A stretch of DNA of 22,341 nucleotides from a virus, in the IMG/VR virus record IMGVR_UViG_3300004154_000051, positions 1 to 22,341 of that record; one strand, written 5' to 3'. Both the position numbers and the translations under genes were made by a program. Of the stretch, positions 13,000-20,104 are shown in pieces. The notes beneath the pieces are model-generated. The model searched no databases and was not told where the DNA came from. It saw nothing but the letters and a program-made list of their open reading frames with translations. How positions within the stretch are numbered: position 1 is the first letter of the stretch; every line of letters starts with the position of its first letter.

Positions 13000-13028
13000 T
13001 TGACAAGTTTAATAACAACAGGTATAGT
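13000..13028 (+). promoter_or_regulatory. Sigma-70 promoter before the UvsW-like helicase
   Basis: TTGACA (13000-13005), 17-bp spacer, TATAGT (13023-13028), just after the tRNA. Confidence 0.85.
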
Positions 13029-13068
13029 TAAAGCATACTTTAATAGAATTGTAAGAATAGGTAAAAAC

Positions 13069-14409
13069 GTGTTTTCAAAAGCCATTGATTCCACACACTA
13101 CTTCGTTCAGAAGACAGAGATTCCGATTGACTTGGATGTCCTCCGGGGGCGTCTCACAGTACGCTCCAAGTTCAAAGATAATGAACCGATTAAGACATAC
13201 AAGGAAACCGAAGATTACTTTGGTATTCCTCGTCATTATTTTGACACCGGGGCTATCGCAGACGAGATCATTGATGCCCGTTCCTTTGGGACTCCCGTAG
13301 ACATTCAGTTTGTTGGGGAGCTACGTCCCCGTCAACTCCCTTTGGAGCAGAAATTTCTTGCTGGTGTAGAGGCCGGTAGCACCGGGTTCATTCTTGCTGC
13401 TTCGACAGGGGTGGGCAAAACAGTCATGTTTCTCAACTACTTAGCGCATCTCAAAACTACAGCACTTATTGTAGTTCCTCGCTCCCGCATTGTTGACCAA
13501 TGGAAGGAACGTATCCTTCAGTTCACGAATCTAACAGAAGACGATATTGGTATTGCACAGCAGAACGTGTGCAATTATGAAGGCAAGAAGATCGTCATCG
13601 GTATGCTGCATAGTCTTGCTAAAGACAAATATCCTGAAGAGTTTAAGAAGTATTTCGGGGTGGTTTGTTTTGATGAATTGCATACGGTGGCTGCCACTAC
13701 ATTCTCTACGGTTGTAGGTATGTTTCCAGCCCGCTACCGTTTAGGATGCTCTGCTACGTTAGATCGTCCAGATGGCATGTCCACGGTGTTTGAGTGGGCA
13801 TTGGGACAGTGTAAGATCGAACTCAAGGGTACAACCGATGTTGTGCCTAAAGTCATTTTAAGGGAATACACGACAGAAAGCACGAAGCATCCGTACCTCC
13901 ATCAACTAACAGATGCAAAGAAACGCAGAGGGATCATCATTTCAGCATTGGCTGAAGATGGAAAAAGGAATCACTTTCTCTCGTCATTCATCACGCAGAT
14001 TGAACAGTCGGGAAGGCGCACATTGATGCTGTCTGATAGGACAGAGCAGTTGAAGACTGTTCAAGCCATACTGGTGCATAAACACGGTTACAATATAACT
14101 GAGGTAGGTATCTTCGATGGAAAGACTAAAACGGCTGAAAAGGAACGTGTGCTGTCTTCTTGCAAGGTTATATTGGCTACCTATGGTGTGATGAACATGG
14201 CGATTGATGTTCCTGATCTTCGGGGATTGGTGTTCGGCACCCCGACATCCCACGCAGAACAGGCTGTGGGTAGGATACTTCGCATGTGTGATGACACGAA
14301 AGAACCTGTAGTGTTGGACTTGATTGACACGGCGTACAAGGAATGTGTTCGGTGGGCTATTACTCGACAGAGTATGTATCGCAAGAATAAGGCAGTCCTG
14401 GTAGCATGA
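13069..14409 (+). CDS. Superfamily 2 DNA helicase, UvsW/XPB-like
   Basis: 446 aa from GTG 13069. The frame is open to 13000, but that stretch is the promoter. The ribosome site is weak (AGGT). Helicase motifs, numbered from this start: Walker A ASTGVGKT (111-118), VVPRSRIVDQW (motif Ia region), DELH (202-205), SAT (228-230), DRTEQLKTV (motif IV region), ATYGVMNMAIDVPDL (motif V) and QAVGRILR (motif VI). UvsW-type enzymes unwind recombination intermediates and R-loops and help switch from origin- to recombination-dependent replication. The neighbours (RecA-like gene downstream) support this. The next gene overlaps by ATGA. Confidence 0.85.
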   Translation: MFSKAIDSTHYFVQKTEIPIDLDVLRGRLTVRSKFKDNEPIKTYKETEDYFGIPRHYFDTGAIADEIIDARSFGTPVDIQFVGELRPRQLPLEQKFLAGVEAGSTGFILAASTGVGKTVMFLNYLAHLKTTALIVVPRSRIVDQWKERILQFTNLTEDDIGIAQQNVCNYEGKKIVIGMLHSLAKDKYPEEFKKYFGVVCFDELHTVAATTFSTVVGMFPARYRLGCSATLDRPDGMSTVFEWALGQCKIELKGTTDVVPKVILREYTTESTKHPYLHQLTDAKKRRGIIISALAEDGKRNHFLSSFITQIEQSGRRTLMLSDRTEQLKTVQAILVHKHGYNITEVGIFDGKTKTAEKERVLSSCKVILATYGVMNMAIDVPDLRGLVFGTPTSHAEQAVGRILRMCDDTKEPVVLDLIDTAYKECVRWAITRQSMYRKNKAVLVA

Positions 14410-15062
14410 GTGAAAACGGTAAGACTGTTTCTTACGAGCCTAAAAGTCTTCAGCGTGTCCACCCCCATTTACGGACACGAAATCGAGAGTATGATCGTCA
14501 GAAGTTGTCAGGCCAACTTGCAGAATTGGAGAGGTTGGAGAACACTCCAGAAGAATCGTTGACTGATGAAGAGAAGATCAGATTCAAGATGTTGCAGGGG
14601 AATAAGTATAGGATTGGCTGGTATCGCATCCCGCACATGCGGGAGTTGATTGACAGGAAATTGCAGTACGATAAACTCAGGTCTGAACTTGAACAAGTAC
14701 GCAAGAAAAATGCGGAGGCTATTTTTGAAGCCGAAAGCATGATACAGGACTTAGGCAATCGAGGTAATCCGTATGCTATATTCACTATTAAAGATGTTGC
14801 TGGTGCAGTTGGTAATGGTGTTCGTGTTGTCAAGATGATTAAGGAAGGTATCATTCCTGAACCGTATAAAGTTGAGACAGAGAAGCGGACGTATCATTAC
14901 TTCGATGAGTTGCAGATAGCGTTATTGTGTGAAGCGGTTGAGCATTGTGGAAAGGGTGATTGGGAATGTATCAGGAACTATTTACGTCCCAGATGGGGAT
15001 GGAGGGTGTATGACAAAGGGAACGGCACTTACAAGTTCCAACGGCTTGGTGACGGTTCGTAG
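14406..15062 (+). CDS. Putative DNA-binding protein with MerR-like helix-turn-helix
   Basis: 218 aa from ATG 14406, overlapping the helicase stop. Residues 1-120 are highly charged and probably coiled coil (for example RKLQYDKLRSELEQVRKKN, 84-102). Residues 125-195 resemble a winged helix of MerR type: FTIKDVAGAVGNGVRVVKMIKEGIIP followed by a YHYFDELQIALL segment. It could bind DNA in recombination or regulation; nothing fixes the role. Its 3' end overlaps the next gene by 53 bp. Confidence 0.6.
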   Translation: MSENGKTVSYEPKSLQRVHPHLRTRNREYDRQKLSGQLAELERLENTPEESLTDEEKIRFKMLQGNKYRIGWYRIPHMRELIDRKLQYDKLRSELEQVRKKNAEAIFEAESMIQDLGNRGNPYAIFTIKDVAGAVGNGVRVVKMIKEGIIPEPYKVETEKRTYHYFDELQIALLCEAVEHCGKGDWECIRNYLRPRWGWRVYDKGNGTYKFQRLGDGS

Positions 15063-15351
15063 GACTATGTTTGGTCAGGAGGCGGTGTCTGAAGAGACTA
15101 TTGATATTCGCCCGTTTGCTACCGATCCCGCCCGGATTCGGGTTGGACGGGGCCTGACCATTGGGCTGCCGAATTACAGTTCTGCCAGGGTTGATGTCTC
15201 CATTGAGCTTCCTTGCTACGTGGAGGAGGCTGTGAAGGTCTATGAGGAACTGACGCAGAAGGTGGAGGTCTTGGTTGAAGAAGAGGCTAAGAAAATTCTG
15301 CAATTAACTTCAAAGTCCGACCAGCCCGCCAAGGCTGCAACCCTTTTCTAA
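15010..15351 (+). CDS. Small conserved-looking protein upstream of the recombinase, 113 aa
   Basis: Start ATG 15010 with GGAGGG just upstream; the frame is open earlier but that part overlaps the previous gene wholly. The central block RIRVGRGLTIGLPNYSSARVDVSIELPCYVEE looks like a beta-rich domain I have the impression of seeing beside phage RecA genes, followed by a helix EAVKVYEELTQKVEVLVEEEAKK. Possibly a recombination accessory protein; the function is unknown. Dyad copy 10 lies in its 3' part. Confidence 0.6.
   Translation: MTKGTALTSSNGLVTVRRTMFGQEAVSEETIDIRPFATDPARIRVGRGLTIGLPNYSSARVDVSIELPCYVEEAVKVYEELTQKVEVLVEEEAKKILQLTSKSDQPAKAATLF
15299..15312. promoter_or_regulatory. Copy 10 of dispersed 14-bp dyad, inside a gene
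   Basis: TGCAATTAACTTCA, a full match in inverse orientation, about 50 bp upstream of the recombinase start. Confidence 0.5.
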
Positions 15352-15362
15352 ACGGAGGAACC

Positions 15363-16610
15363 GTGGCGAATTTCAACGATGTGTTGTCTTCCAGTGCCCG
15401 TCTCAAGAAGATGTCTTCCTTGGTGTCCCCGATGTTCAAGGATGAGGTATACCGGGATTACCCACGGCTCCCGTCCTATGTATTCGGATTTGACTTTGCG
15501 ACTGCTGGAGGGCTTCCCTGTGGCGTCATGACCCATCTCTACGGACTCCCCGCCTCTGGCAAGAGTACGTTCACGCACCTGATGGCGAAGGCTGTCCAGA
15601 AGACCTGTATGAATTGCCTCAAGCCGCTGTCCATGTGCAGTTGTGAGAATCAACAGGTCGGGAAGGTTCTCTACGTCCTCACTGAAGGGAACAGCATTGA
15701 CGAATCTTACCTGTTGAAACTTGGGGTGGATGTGAAGTACCTCCCCGATGGTTCGTGGGATGAAGATCGGAACAACATCATCAGGGCCATGCCGGAATAC
15801 GGTGAGCAGGCGTGTGACATCATCATGGCTGCTGTCCAGGCTGACGATATCTCGTTAATCATTGTGGACAGCATTGTGGGTATCACCTCCAAGGCCATTT
15901 TGGAGTCTGACTTTGAAGATCGTCAGTATGGTGGGGACGCCCTCCTGATCGGGAAATTGACTAAGAAGTTGAATCTGCAAATGATCCAAGAGACGAAGCG
16001 CGGACACAAAGTGTCCATCATTTTCCTCAATCAGTTACGGGCGAAGATGAACGCCTCTCTGTATGAGGAGAAGGAGCAGACTCCTGGTGGTTATGCGCTG
16101 CGTCATGCTTGTCGTTTGTCCATCAACGCCTCGCGTCTTTCTGCTGACCCCAAGGAGCGGGATGCAGACGCCAAGGTCAACTATGCTGACAAGTTCAAGC
16201 TCTCAATGGTGGGCCAGACATCCAAGCAACAGATTTTTTTGATTGCTGGTCAGGCTGATTATCGTGTCGTGCAACGCCCCTTCGATGGCTATGAAGAAGG
16301 GACTATCCTTGATGCAAATGAATGTCTGGCTGTTGCAAAAGACCGACTTGGTATCTTTGTTAAGGAAGGTGGAGTCTATACATTGATGGGGTTGGATTGG
16401 AAGTTTCTCAAGCAAGACGACTTCAAAGAGGTCTTTAGAACAGGACAGTACATTGACCCGGATACCGTGGAGGTCACAGAGGGTGCTGACGACATCATCA
16501 AGTACACCCTGGTGCAGGTTGCTCGAAGCGTTGCGCGTAGGAATATCGAAGAGAAGTACAACAAAAAAGTTATAACCATCGGTAGTAAAGACGCCCCTAT
16601 TGAGGACTAG
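15363..16610 (+). CDS. RecA/UvsX-like recombinase with inserted zinc finger
   Basis: 415 aa from GTG 15363, behind GGAGGAACC. RecA-fold motifs: Walker A GLPASGKST (61-69), Walker B SLIIVDS (164-170), IIFLNQLRAK with Gln224 (219-228) and TPGGYALRH (240-248), the L2-like region. A CxxC...CxC group (82, 85, 92, 94) is inserted after the Walker A helix and may bind zinc; this is not part of bacterial RecA. The protein should form filaments on single-stranded DNA and promote strand exchange, working with the SSB, the UvsW-like helicase and the RecB-like nuclease in this window. It is longer than bacterial RecA (about 350 aa). Confidence 0.85.
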   Translation: MANFNDVLSSSARLKKMSSLVSPMFKDEVYRDYPRLPSYVFGFDFATAGGLPCGVMTHLYGLPASGKSTFTHLMAKAVQKTCMNCLKPLSMCSCENQQVGKVLYVLTEGNSIDESYLLKLGVDVKYLPDGSWDEDRNNIIRAMPEYGEQACDIIMAAVQADDISLIIVDSIVGITSKAILESDFEDRQYGGDALLIGKLTKKLNLQMIQETKRGHKVSIIFLNQLRAKMNASLYEEKEQTPGGYALRHACRLSINASRLSADPKERDADAKVNYADKFKLSMVGQTSKQQIFLIAGQADYRVVQRPFDGYEEGTILDANECLAVAKDRLGIFVKEGGVYTLMGLDWKFLKQDDFKEVFRTGQYIDPDTVEVTEGADDIIKYTLVQVARSVARRNIEEKYNKKVITIGSKDAPIED

Positions 16611-16616
16611 ATTCTG

Positions 16617-16970
16617 ATGGACATCTGCAACTATGAAGAACTTTGTGGACTACTGAATATAAGTCCAAGTTCCTTTCGGAGAATGGGGTGGCGTCGGCTG
16701 CCCCATTTCTTCGCAGGGGGCGGGAAGGACTTGCGCTCTGCCCGTTTCATGATTAACGATGTCATGGCAGTTTTTCAGGAGGAGGCCCATGACAATCGAA
16801 GGCTACAAGACCAAAGACGGGCAGCGGTATCGGGCGGTGTTCGAGTTCCAGGGACAAAGGCACAAGCAAAGAGGATTCCAGACGCAAAGGGAGGCCGACG
16901 CCTGGATAGTGGACGAAAGGAGACGCTTAAACTCCGAGATGGAACGGAGCTTGTGCTGCCACATTTCTGA
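16617..16970 (+). CDS. Excisionase-like helix-turn-helix protein overlapping the integrase
   Basis: ATG 16617 is seven bases after the recombinase stop. The first 60 residues have the shape of an excisionase or MerR-type helix-turn-helix (NYEELCGLLNISPSSFRRMG, then ARFMINDVMAVFQEE). From 16789 on the frame lies inside the integrase gene in another phase and gives an Arg-rich, low-information tail to the stop at 16968-16970. Either the protein really has this tail, or the N-terminal domain is joined to the integrase by a frameshift (see findings). As an excisionase it would direct prophage excision. Confidence 0.55.
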   Translation: MDICNYEELCGLLNISPSSFRRMGWRRLPHFFAGGGKDLRSARFMINDVMAVFQEEAHDNRRLQDQRRAAVSGGVRVPGTKAQAKRIPDAKGGRRLDSGRKETLKLRDGTELVLPHF

Positions 16971-17841
16971 CTTTTCTAAGAAGTATTTTGAGGCAGAGGC
17001 ATCCCGCATTTCAGCACAAACGCTCAGTTACAAGATGAAGTATGTTCAGGATTTCTTTGCATTTTTGGGGAAGGATACCCCTATTGAGGACATCACCAGG
17101 GAAGTGGCTATTGCTTTTCAGAAGTACATGCTCAGAACCACCAACCCTATCAATGTGAATCGCTACATTAGAGAGTTACGAGTCCTTTGGAATTGGCATA
17201 TCACTAACACAGGGATCGTGTCTTCCAACCCTTTCAAGGTTCCTAGTCTACCTGAATCCAAGTACGTTCCGTACATCCCACCCAAAGAAGATATTGAAAG
17301 AGTTCTTGATACTGCCGAAGGGTGGATCAAGGACTTTTTGCTTTTGGTGTTAGCGACTGCTGCCAGGAGAAGTGAGATACGAAAACTCACTTGGGATGAT
17401 ATTGATTTTCAGAAGAAGATCATCAGGCTAAAGACTAAAAAGAGACGGGGTGGCGGGGAGGAATGGGACAACCTTCCGATGAATAGCATCGCTGAAAGCG
17501 TCCTTCTCCGTAGACATCTAGAGCGGGAGGGGGATGGAATCGCGGTATTCCCTCCCAAGTATCGTACCAAGAAAATGACGGCATTTCGTCATATCAATAC
17601 TGTTTCCGAGATACTTCATAAGTTATGTGTGAAGGCTGGAGTCAAGCCTTTTTCCTTCCATCCCCTCCGTCATTATGTCGCTTCCATCCTTCGGGACAAG
17701 CACCAAGCCAGCCTGTTTGAAATCCAGCACGTTCTCCGGCACAAGAAGCCTGGAACCACGGCTATCTACCTAGACACGTTGAAGACTCCTGTTGAAAGAC
17801 CTCTCAACTCCCTGTCAGATGAGTTCTCTGCCTTCCTGTGA
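16789..17841 (+). CDS. int: Tyrosine integrase
   Basis: 350 aa from ATG 16789, directly after a strong GGAGGAGG site. An upstream in-frame ATG (16759) lacks one. The order is: an N-terminal arm-binding-like domain (GYKTKDGQRYRAVFEFQGQ), a SAM-like core-binding domain (about 58-145) and a catalytic domain with the full set of residues: Arg193 in AARRSEI, Lys215, His291 and Arg294 in FHPLRHY, His318 in LRHKKPGTTA and nucleophile Tyr327. It should integrate the phage at a host attachment site, which shows the phage is or was temperate. It is the last gene of the rightward unit. Confidence 0.95.
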   Translation: MTIEGYKTKDGQRYRAVFEFQGQRHKQRGFQTQREADAWIVDERRRLNSEMERSLCCHISDFSKKYFEAEASRISAQTLSYKMKYVQDFFAFLGKDTPIEDITREVAIAFQKYMLRTTNPINVNRYIRELRVLWNWHITNTGIVSSNPFKVPSLPESKYVPYIPPKEDIERVLDTAEGWIKDFLLLVLATAARRSEIRKLTWDDIDFQKKIIRLKTKKRRGGGEEWDNLPMNSIAESVLLRRHLEREGDGIAVFPPKYRTKKMTAFRHINTVSEILHKLCVKAGVKPFSFHPLRHYVASILRDKHQASLFEIQHVLRHKKPGTTAIYLDTLKTPVERPLNSLSDEFSAFL

Positions 17842-17842
17842 T

Positions 17843-17879
17843 CTGTGGGGTGGGCTGTGGGGTGGATTCTCTGGGGTGG
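17843..17879. repeat. Tandem-like CTGTGGGGTGG repeats after int
   Basis: CTGTGGGGTGG at 17843-17853 and 17855-17865, and CTCTGGGGTGG at 17869-17879. Related words lie at 18060-18070 and 18073-18083 beyond the terminator. GGGTGGGCT (17848-17856) is also the inverse of AGCCCACCC (17911-17919). GGGGTGG is enriched across the window, so the significance of the cluster is uncertain. Confidence 0.7.
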
Positions 17880-17891
17880 TATGAAAATCAT

Positions 17892-17970
17892 TGAAGATTT
17901 TTGGGAGGAAAGCCCACCCGCCGAAACAAAAAAGTAAGCAATTCAAGGGTTATATCTGAAGATTTTGGGA
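17892..17970. repeat. Direct repeats, candidate integrase arm sites / attP region
   Basis: TGAAGATTTTTGGGA (17892-17906) and TGAAGATTTTGGGA (17957-17970) are direct repeats 65 bp apart in the only gap beside int. Arm-type sites of integrases are short direct repeats in such positions, but no attachment core can be recognised. Confidence 0.4.
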
Positions 17971-18017
17971 TGGCCGTGTTGCTAGGTTAGCCAGTCACGC
18001 GAAACATAGAGCATAAG

Positions 18018-18060
18018 AAAAGGGAGCAAGTCTAACGACTTAACTCCCTTTTCGGTTTTT
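18018..18060. terminator. Strong terminator between converging units
   Basis: AAAAGGGAG pairs with CTCCCTTTT and AAGTC with GACTT around a TAAC loop, then CGGTTTTTT on the plus strand. It ends the rightward unit after int; its symmetry with A-rich flanks could also stop leftward transcripts. Confidence 0.85.
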
Positions 18061-18090
18061 TGTGGGGTGACTCTGCGGGGTGGATTTATT

Positions 18091-18348
18091 TTAGAGGCGT
18101 CCTTCCCGCATCTCCTGGTTCAGAAAGAGGACTTCTGCTTCCAGGGCATCTTTTCGTTTGGCGTAGGTGGCGGGAAGGAAACACCCTGCGTACTGTCCCA
18201 CCAAGAACTCCACTGTCCAACCGCCCTCATCCTCGTTAAACTCCACACGGGAAGCACGTTGAACTTGGGTGGTCCCCACCCCCGCCAGGAGGTCATCGTG
18301 GAGTCCTTCAATCGAACCGTCAGGGTGAATACGGTATAACTTTTTCAT
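18091..18348 (-). CDS. Hypothetical protein, 85 aa
   Basis: ATG 18348, with GGGAAGGAAA upstream; an in-frame upstream ATG lies before that site. It begins MKKLYRIHPDGSIEGLHDDL and ends with a charged helix; no known family. It follows the DUF2997 gene by 19 bp and is the last gene of that unit, ending near the terminator at 18018-18060. Confidence 0.65.
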   Translation of the reverse strand: MKKLYRIHPDGSIEGLHDDLLAGVGTTQVQRASRVEFNEDEGGWTVEFLVGQYAGCFLPATYAKRKDALEAEVLFLNQEMREGRL

Positions 18349-18367
18349 GGCGTTTCCTTCCCGCTTT

Positions 18368-18556
18368 TTAGCGGCTGACGGTGATGCCAGCACCTTCGGT
18401 TTTGTAGTAGTCAGCAGTCAACTTCTGATCCGTAGTGGTTCCAAGAGAGTCCATGAACTTCTTGGCAGTCTCCACACAACCCTTACCAGCAAACCCTTCG
18501 GCCTTGACTTCGATGTTCGTACCGTCAGGGGAGATGATGAATTTCACTTTCTTCAT
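18368..18556 (-). CDS. DUF2997-family protein
   Basis: 62 aa from ATG 18556, four bases into the end of the DUF1257 gene region (TAA-C-ATG). The pattern KKVKFIISPDGTNIEVKAEGF, then GKGCVETAKKFMDSLG, is that of DUF2997: a short beta unit with the conserved GF.G..C block. In phages, cyanobacteria and plastids this family usually accompanies DUF1257 (Ycf35). Molecular function is unknown. Confidence 0.75.
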   Translation of the reverse strand: MKKVKFIISPDGTNIEVKAEGFAGKGCVETAKKFMDSLGTTTDQKLTADYYKTEGAGITVSR

Positions 18557-18557
18557 G

Positions 18558-18911
18558 TTAGCGAACCTCAATTTCAAGAACAAGGTTTCCTTTCGCATCC
18601 ACACCGCAGTTACGGAAAGCAGCCCCGGACATGATAGCCTTCTGCTTCAGGATGTGTTGGGTGTATTCCTGATTGAACCTGTAGTAGTCGCGGGCCATAG
18701 ACCACTCGTCCACCACAGGAGTGCCGTCCACCCCGATCACGTACTTGACCTTTCCGCTCTTGTCTCGCAGGACAGTAGCATTTTTGACTGTTTCTTTGGA
18801 GTAGGAGTTGGTGAAGTCCTGCTTCTGCATGGCCCATTCCATAGCCTTGGCAGCAACTTCAATCGCCTTCGCATTGGTCAACTTGATCGACACTTTACTC
18901 AAATGGCTCAT
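18558..18911 (-). CDS. DUF1257 (Ycf35-like) family protein
   Basis: 117 aa from ATG 18911. It opens with MSHLSKVSIKLTNAKAIEVAAKAM, the hallmark MSH start of the family, and ends with the beta-rich block GVDAKGNLVLEIEVR. It directly precedes the DUF2997 gene, the usual pairing. Function is unknown in the family. The start overlaps the stop of a small zinc-ribbon gene as ATGA. Confidence 0.75.
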   Translation of the reverse strand: MSHLSKVSIKLTNAKAIEVAAKAMEWAMQKQDFTNSYSKETVKNATVLRDKSGKVKYVIGVDGTPVVDEWSMARDYYRFNQEYTQHILKQKAIMSGAAFRNCGVDAKGNLVLEIEVR

Positions 18912-19087
18912 TTCTTTTCCTCCAAGTACTTGTTAGAACACTCCTCACATCTAATCACACTATCAAAGAAAGTCCACCCCTCATTCTGACACCTAAGTAC
19001 AACTTCCGTCTCTGAGGTTACAGCGTACACAGTTATGAGCACACCACATTCGTCACACTCTGCTGTCATATCAGAAGGAAAAATCAC
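18908..19087 (-). CDS. Small zinc-ribbon protein, 59 aa
   Basis: GTG 19087 follows AAGGAGG at 11 bases; that site overlaps the stop of the upstream 180-aa gene. The product has CDEC (11-14), C33 and CEEC (47-50), which can form a zinc ribbon. Its stop overlaps the DUF1257 start, so coding is well supported by context even though the frame is short. No function known. Confidence 0.6.
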   Translation of the reverse strand: MIFPSDMTAECDECGVLITVYAVTSETEVVLRCQNEGWTFFDSVIRCEECSNKYLEEKK

Positions 19088-19094
19088 AGTAGCC

Positions 19095-19637
19095 TCAACC
19101 TCCTTGTTTCATTCGGATAAACCGAACAGCGTTTTGTTGTTCAATTTCCTTTGGCAACGTGATGGTCAACATCTTCTGGTGCGTATCCAACGAGATGGGT
19201 TGCGTGTTCAGTAGAAGTTTGTAACTCAAACTGTCCTGTTCCACCACCCCGCTTTCAATGACTTCCTTCTTCGTCAGGATACGCCCACGGGTCTTGAAGA
19301 ACCACTTCTGCTTCCGCACCAGATCGTTGTACGACTTGACCTCTACGGTCTGCGGGCGGGCAGGAACCTCAAACTTGATGTAGTATGAATACGTCAGTCG
19401 AGGTTTCGCAAACTCTGCTTCCAATATGAATATCTTTGCAATAGGGATATCCGTCTCAAAAGCATACTTCCCAGACACACCAGCGGGCAGGACATCCGGC
19501 TTCAGTACCCATCCGTTTTTCTGTGCTTCCCATACCGGGATTTCCTTCCCACCAGAAACCAGGAACAGCAGAAACTTTGCTTGCGCTCCAGGCTTGAAGC
19601 TGTTCGTCCCACCGTTGTACTCGAAAAAGTATGACAT
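19095..19637 (-). CDS. Hypothetical protein, 180 aa
   Basis: Start ATG 19637, behind GGGGAGGGAAGGG; the frame is open further but crosses the promoter at 19667-19694. Beta-rich sequence with aromatic strands (SYFFEYNGGTNSFKPG, LTYSYYIKFEVPARP), reminiscent of an Ig-like or jelly-roll fold; no family recognised. It is first in the leftward unit with the zinc-ribbon and DUF1257/DUF2997 genes. Confidence 0.65.
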   Translation of the reverse strand: MSYFFEYNGGTNSFKPGAQAKFLLFLVSGGKEIPVWEAQKNGWVLKPDVLPAGVSGKYAFETDIPIAKIFILEAEFAKPRLTYSYYIKFEVPARPQTVEVKSYNDLVRKQKWFFKTRGRILTKKEVIESGVVEQDSLSYKLLLNTQPISLDTHQKMLTITLPKEIEQQNAVRFIRMKQGG

Positions 19638-19666
19638 CCCTTCCCTCCCCGTCGTTGTTGAAATAG

Positions 19667-19694
19667 ATAATACCACTTTCTTTGGTTTTGTCAA
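19667..19694 (-). promoter_or_regulatory. Sigma-70 promoter
   Basis: Minus strand TTGACA (19689-19694), 16-bp spacer AAACCAAAGAAAGTGG, TATTAT (19667-19672). It drives the 19637 to 18091 gene run. Confidence 0.8.
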
Positions 19695-19702
19695 GGGGTT
19701 TT

Positions 19703-19716
19703 TCACATTGACTTCA
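19703..19716. promoter_or_regulatory. Copy 8 of dispersed 14-bp dyad
   Basis: On the minus strand TGAAGTCAATGTGA, identical to copy 7 and likewise followed by an A-run. Here it is upstream of the -35 box, right after a terminator T-run, so position relative to the promoter differs from the other copies. Confidence 0.55.
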
Positions 19717-19745
19717 AAAAAAGCCCACCTTTTTGGGGTGGGCTT
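19716..19745 (-). terminator. Rho-independent terminator of the polymerase/portal unit
   Basis: In the leftward transcript AAGCCCACC-loop-GGTGGGCTT (19721-19745) is followed by TTTTT. It lies five bases past the 117-aa gene. Confidence 0.9.
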
Positions 19746-19750
19746 CTTGG

Positions 19751-20104
19751 TTACTTCGCGTTTTCCAGCGTTTGTCGGATGTGGGGTGGAATGTCCAGGG
19801 TGATCTTCAGATGTCCTTCAGACATCGCTTCGATCTTGGCAGCAAAGTCCAGAACTGATTGCCACCCCCAAGCTACGACATTCGTTTTATCGACACCCTC
19901 AACAGCGGACAAGCAGAACTCCGTTTGAGTCCTAACGGTAGCCTTACGCACAGGGGCACCGGGCTTGAACTCCCAATCAGGAAACAGCCCTGTGTCGTAC
20001 TGTTCCATCCCGGTTTCTTGAGGCTCAATCTCTGCCAGGATAGGAGCATCCATCACAGCCACCTCCTCCACGACATCTTCTTTCACTTTACGCGGCCTTC
20101 CCAT
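19751..20104 (-). CDS. Hypothetical protein, 117 aa
   Basis: ATG 20104 with GAGGGGA upstream; the start lies 17 bp inside the end of the portal gene. The N-terminus MGRPRKVKE resembles an AT-hook-like basic motif, followed by an acidic stretch and a C-terminal helix. It is last in its unit, before the terminator. No family recognised. Confidence 0.65.
   Translation of the reverse strand: MGRPRKVKEDVVEEVAVMDAPILAEIEPQETGMEQYDTGLFPDWEFKPGAPVRKATVRTQTEFCLSAVEGVDKTNVVAWGWQSVLDFAAKIEAMSEGHLKITLDIPPHIRQTLENAK

Noticed and set aside
13000-13068. N-terminal extension of the UvsW-like helicase from TTG 13000
   Set aside because: This stretch is a near-perfect promoter with its -10 box; a message starting from it cannot encode the extension.
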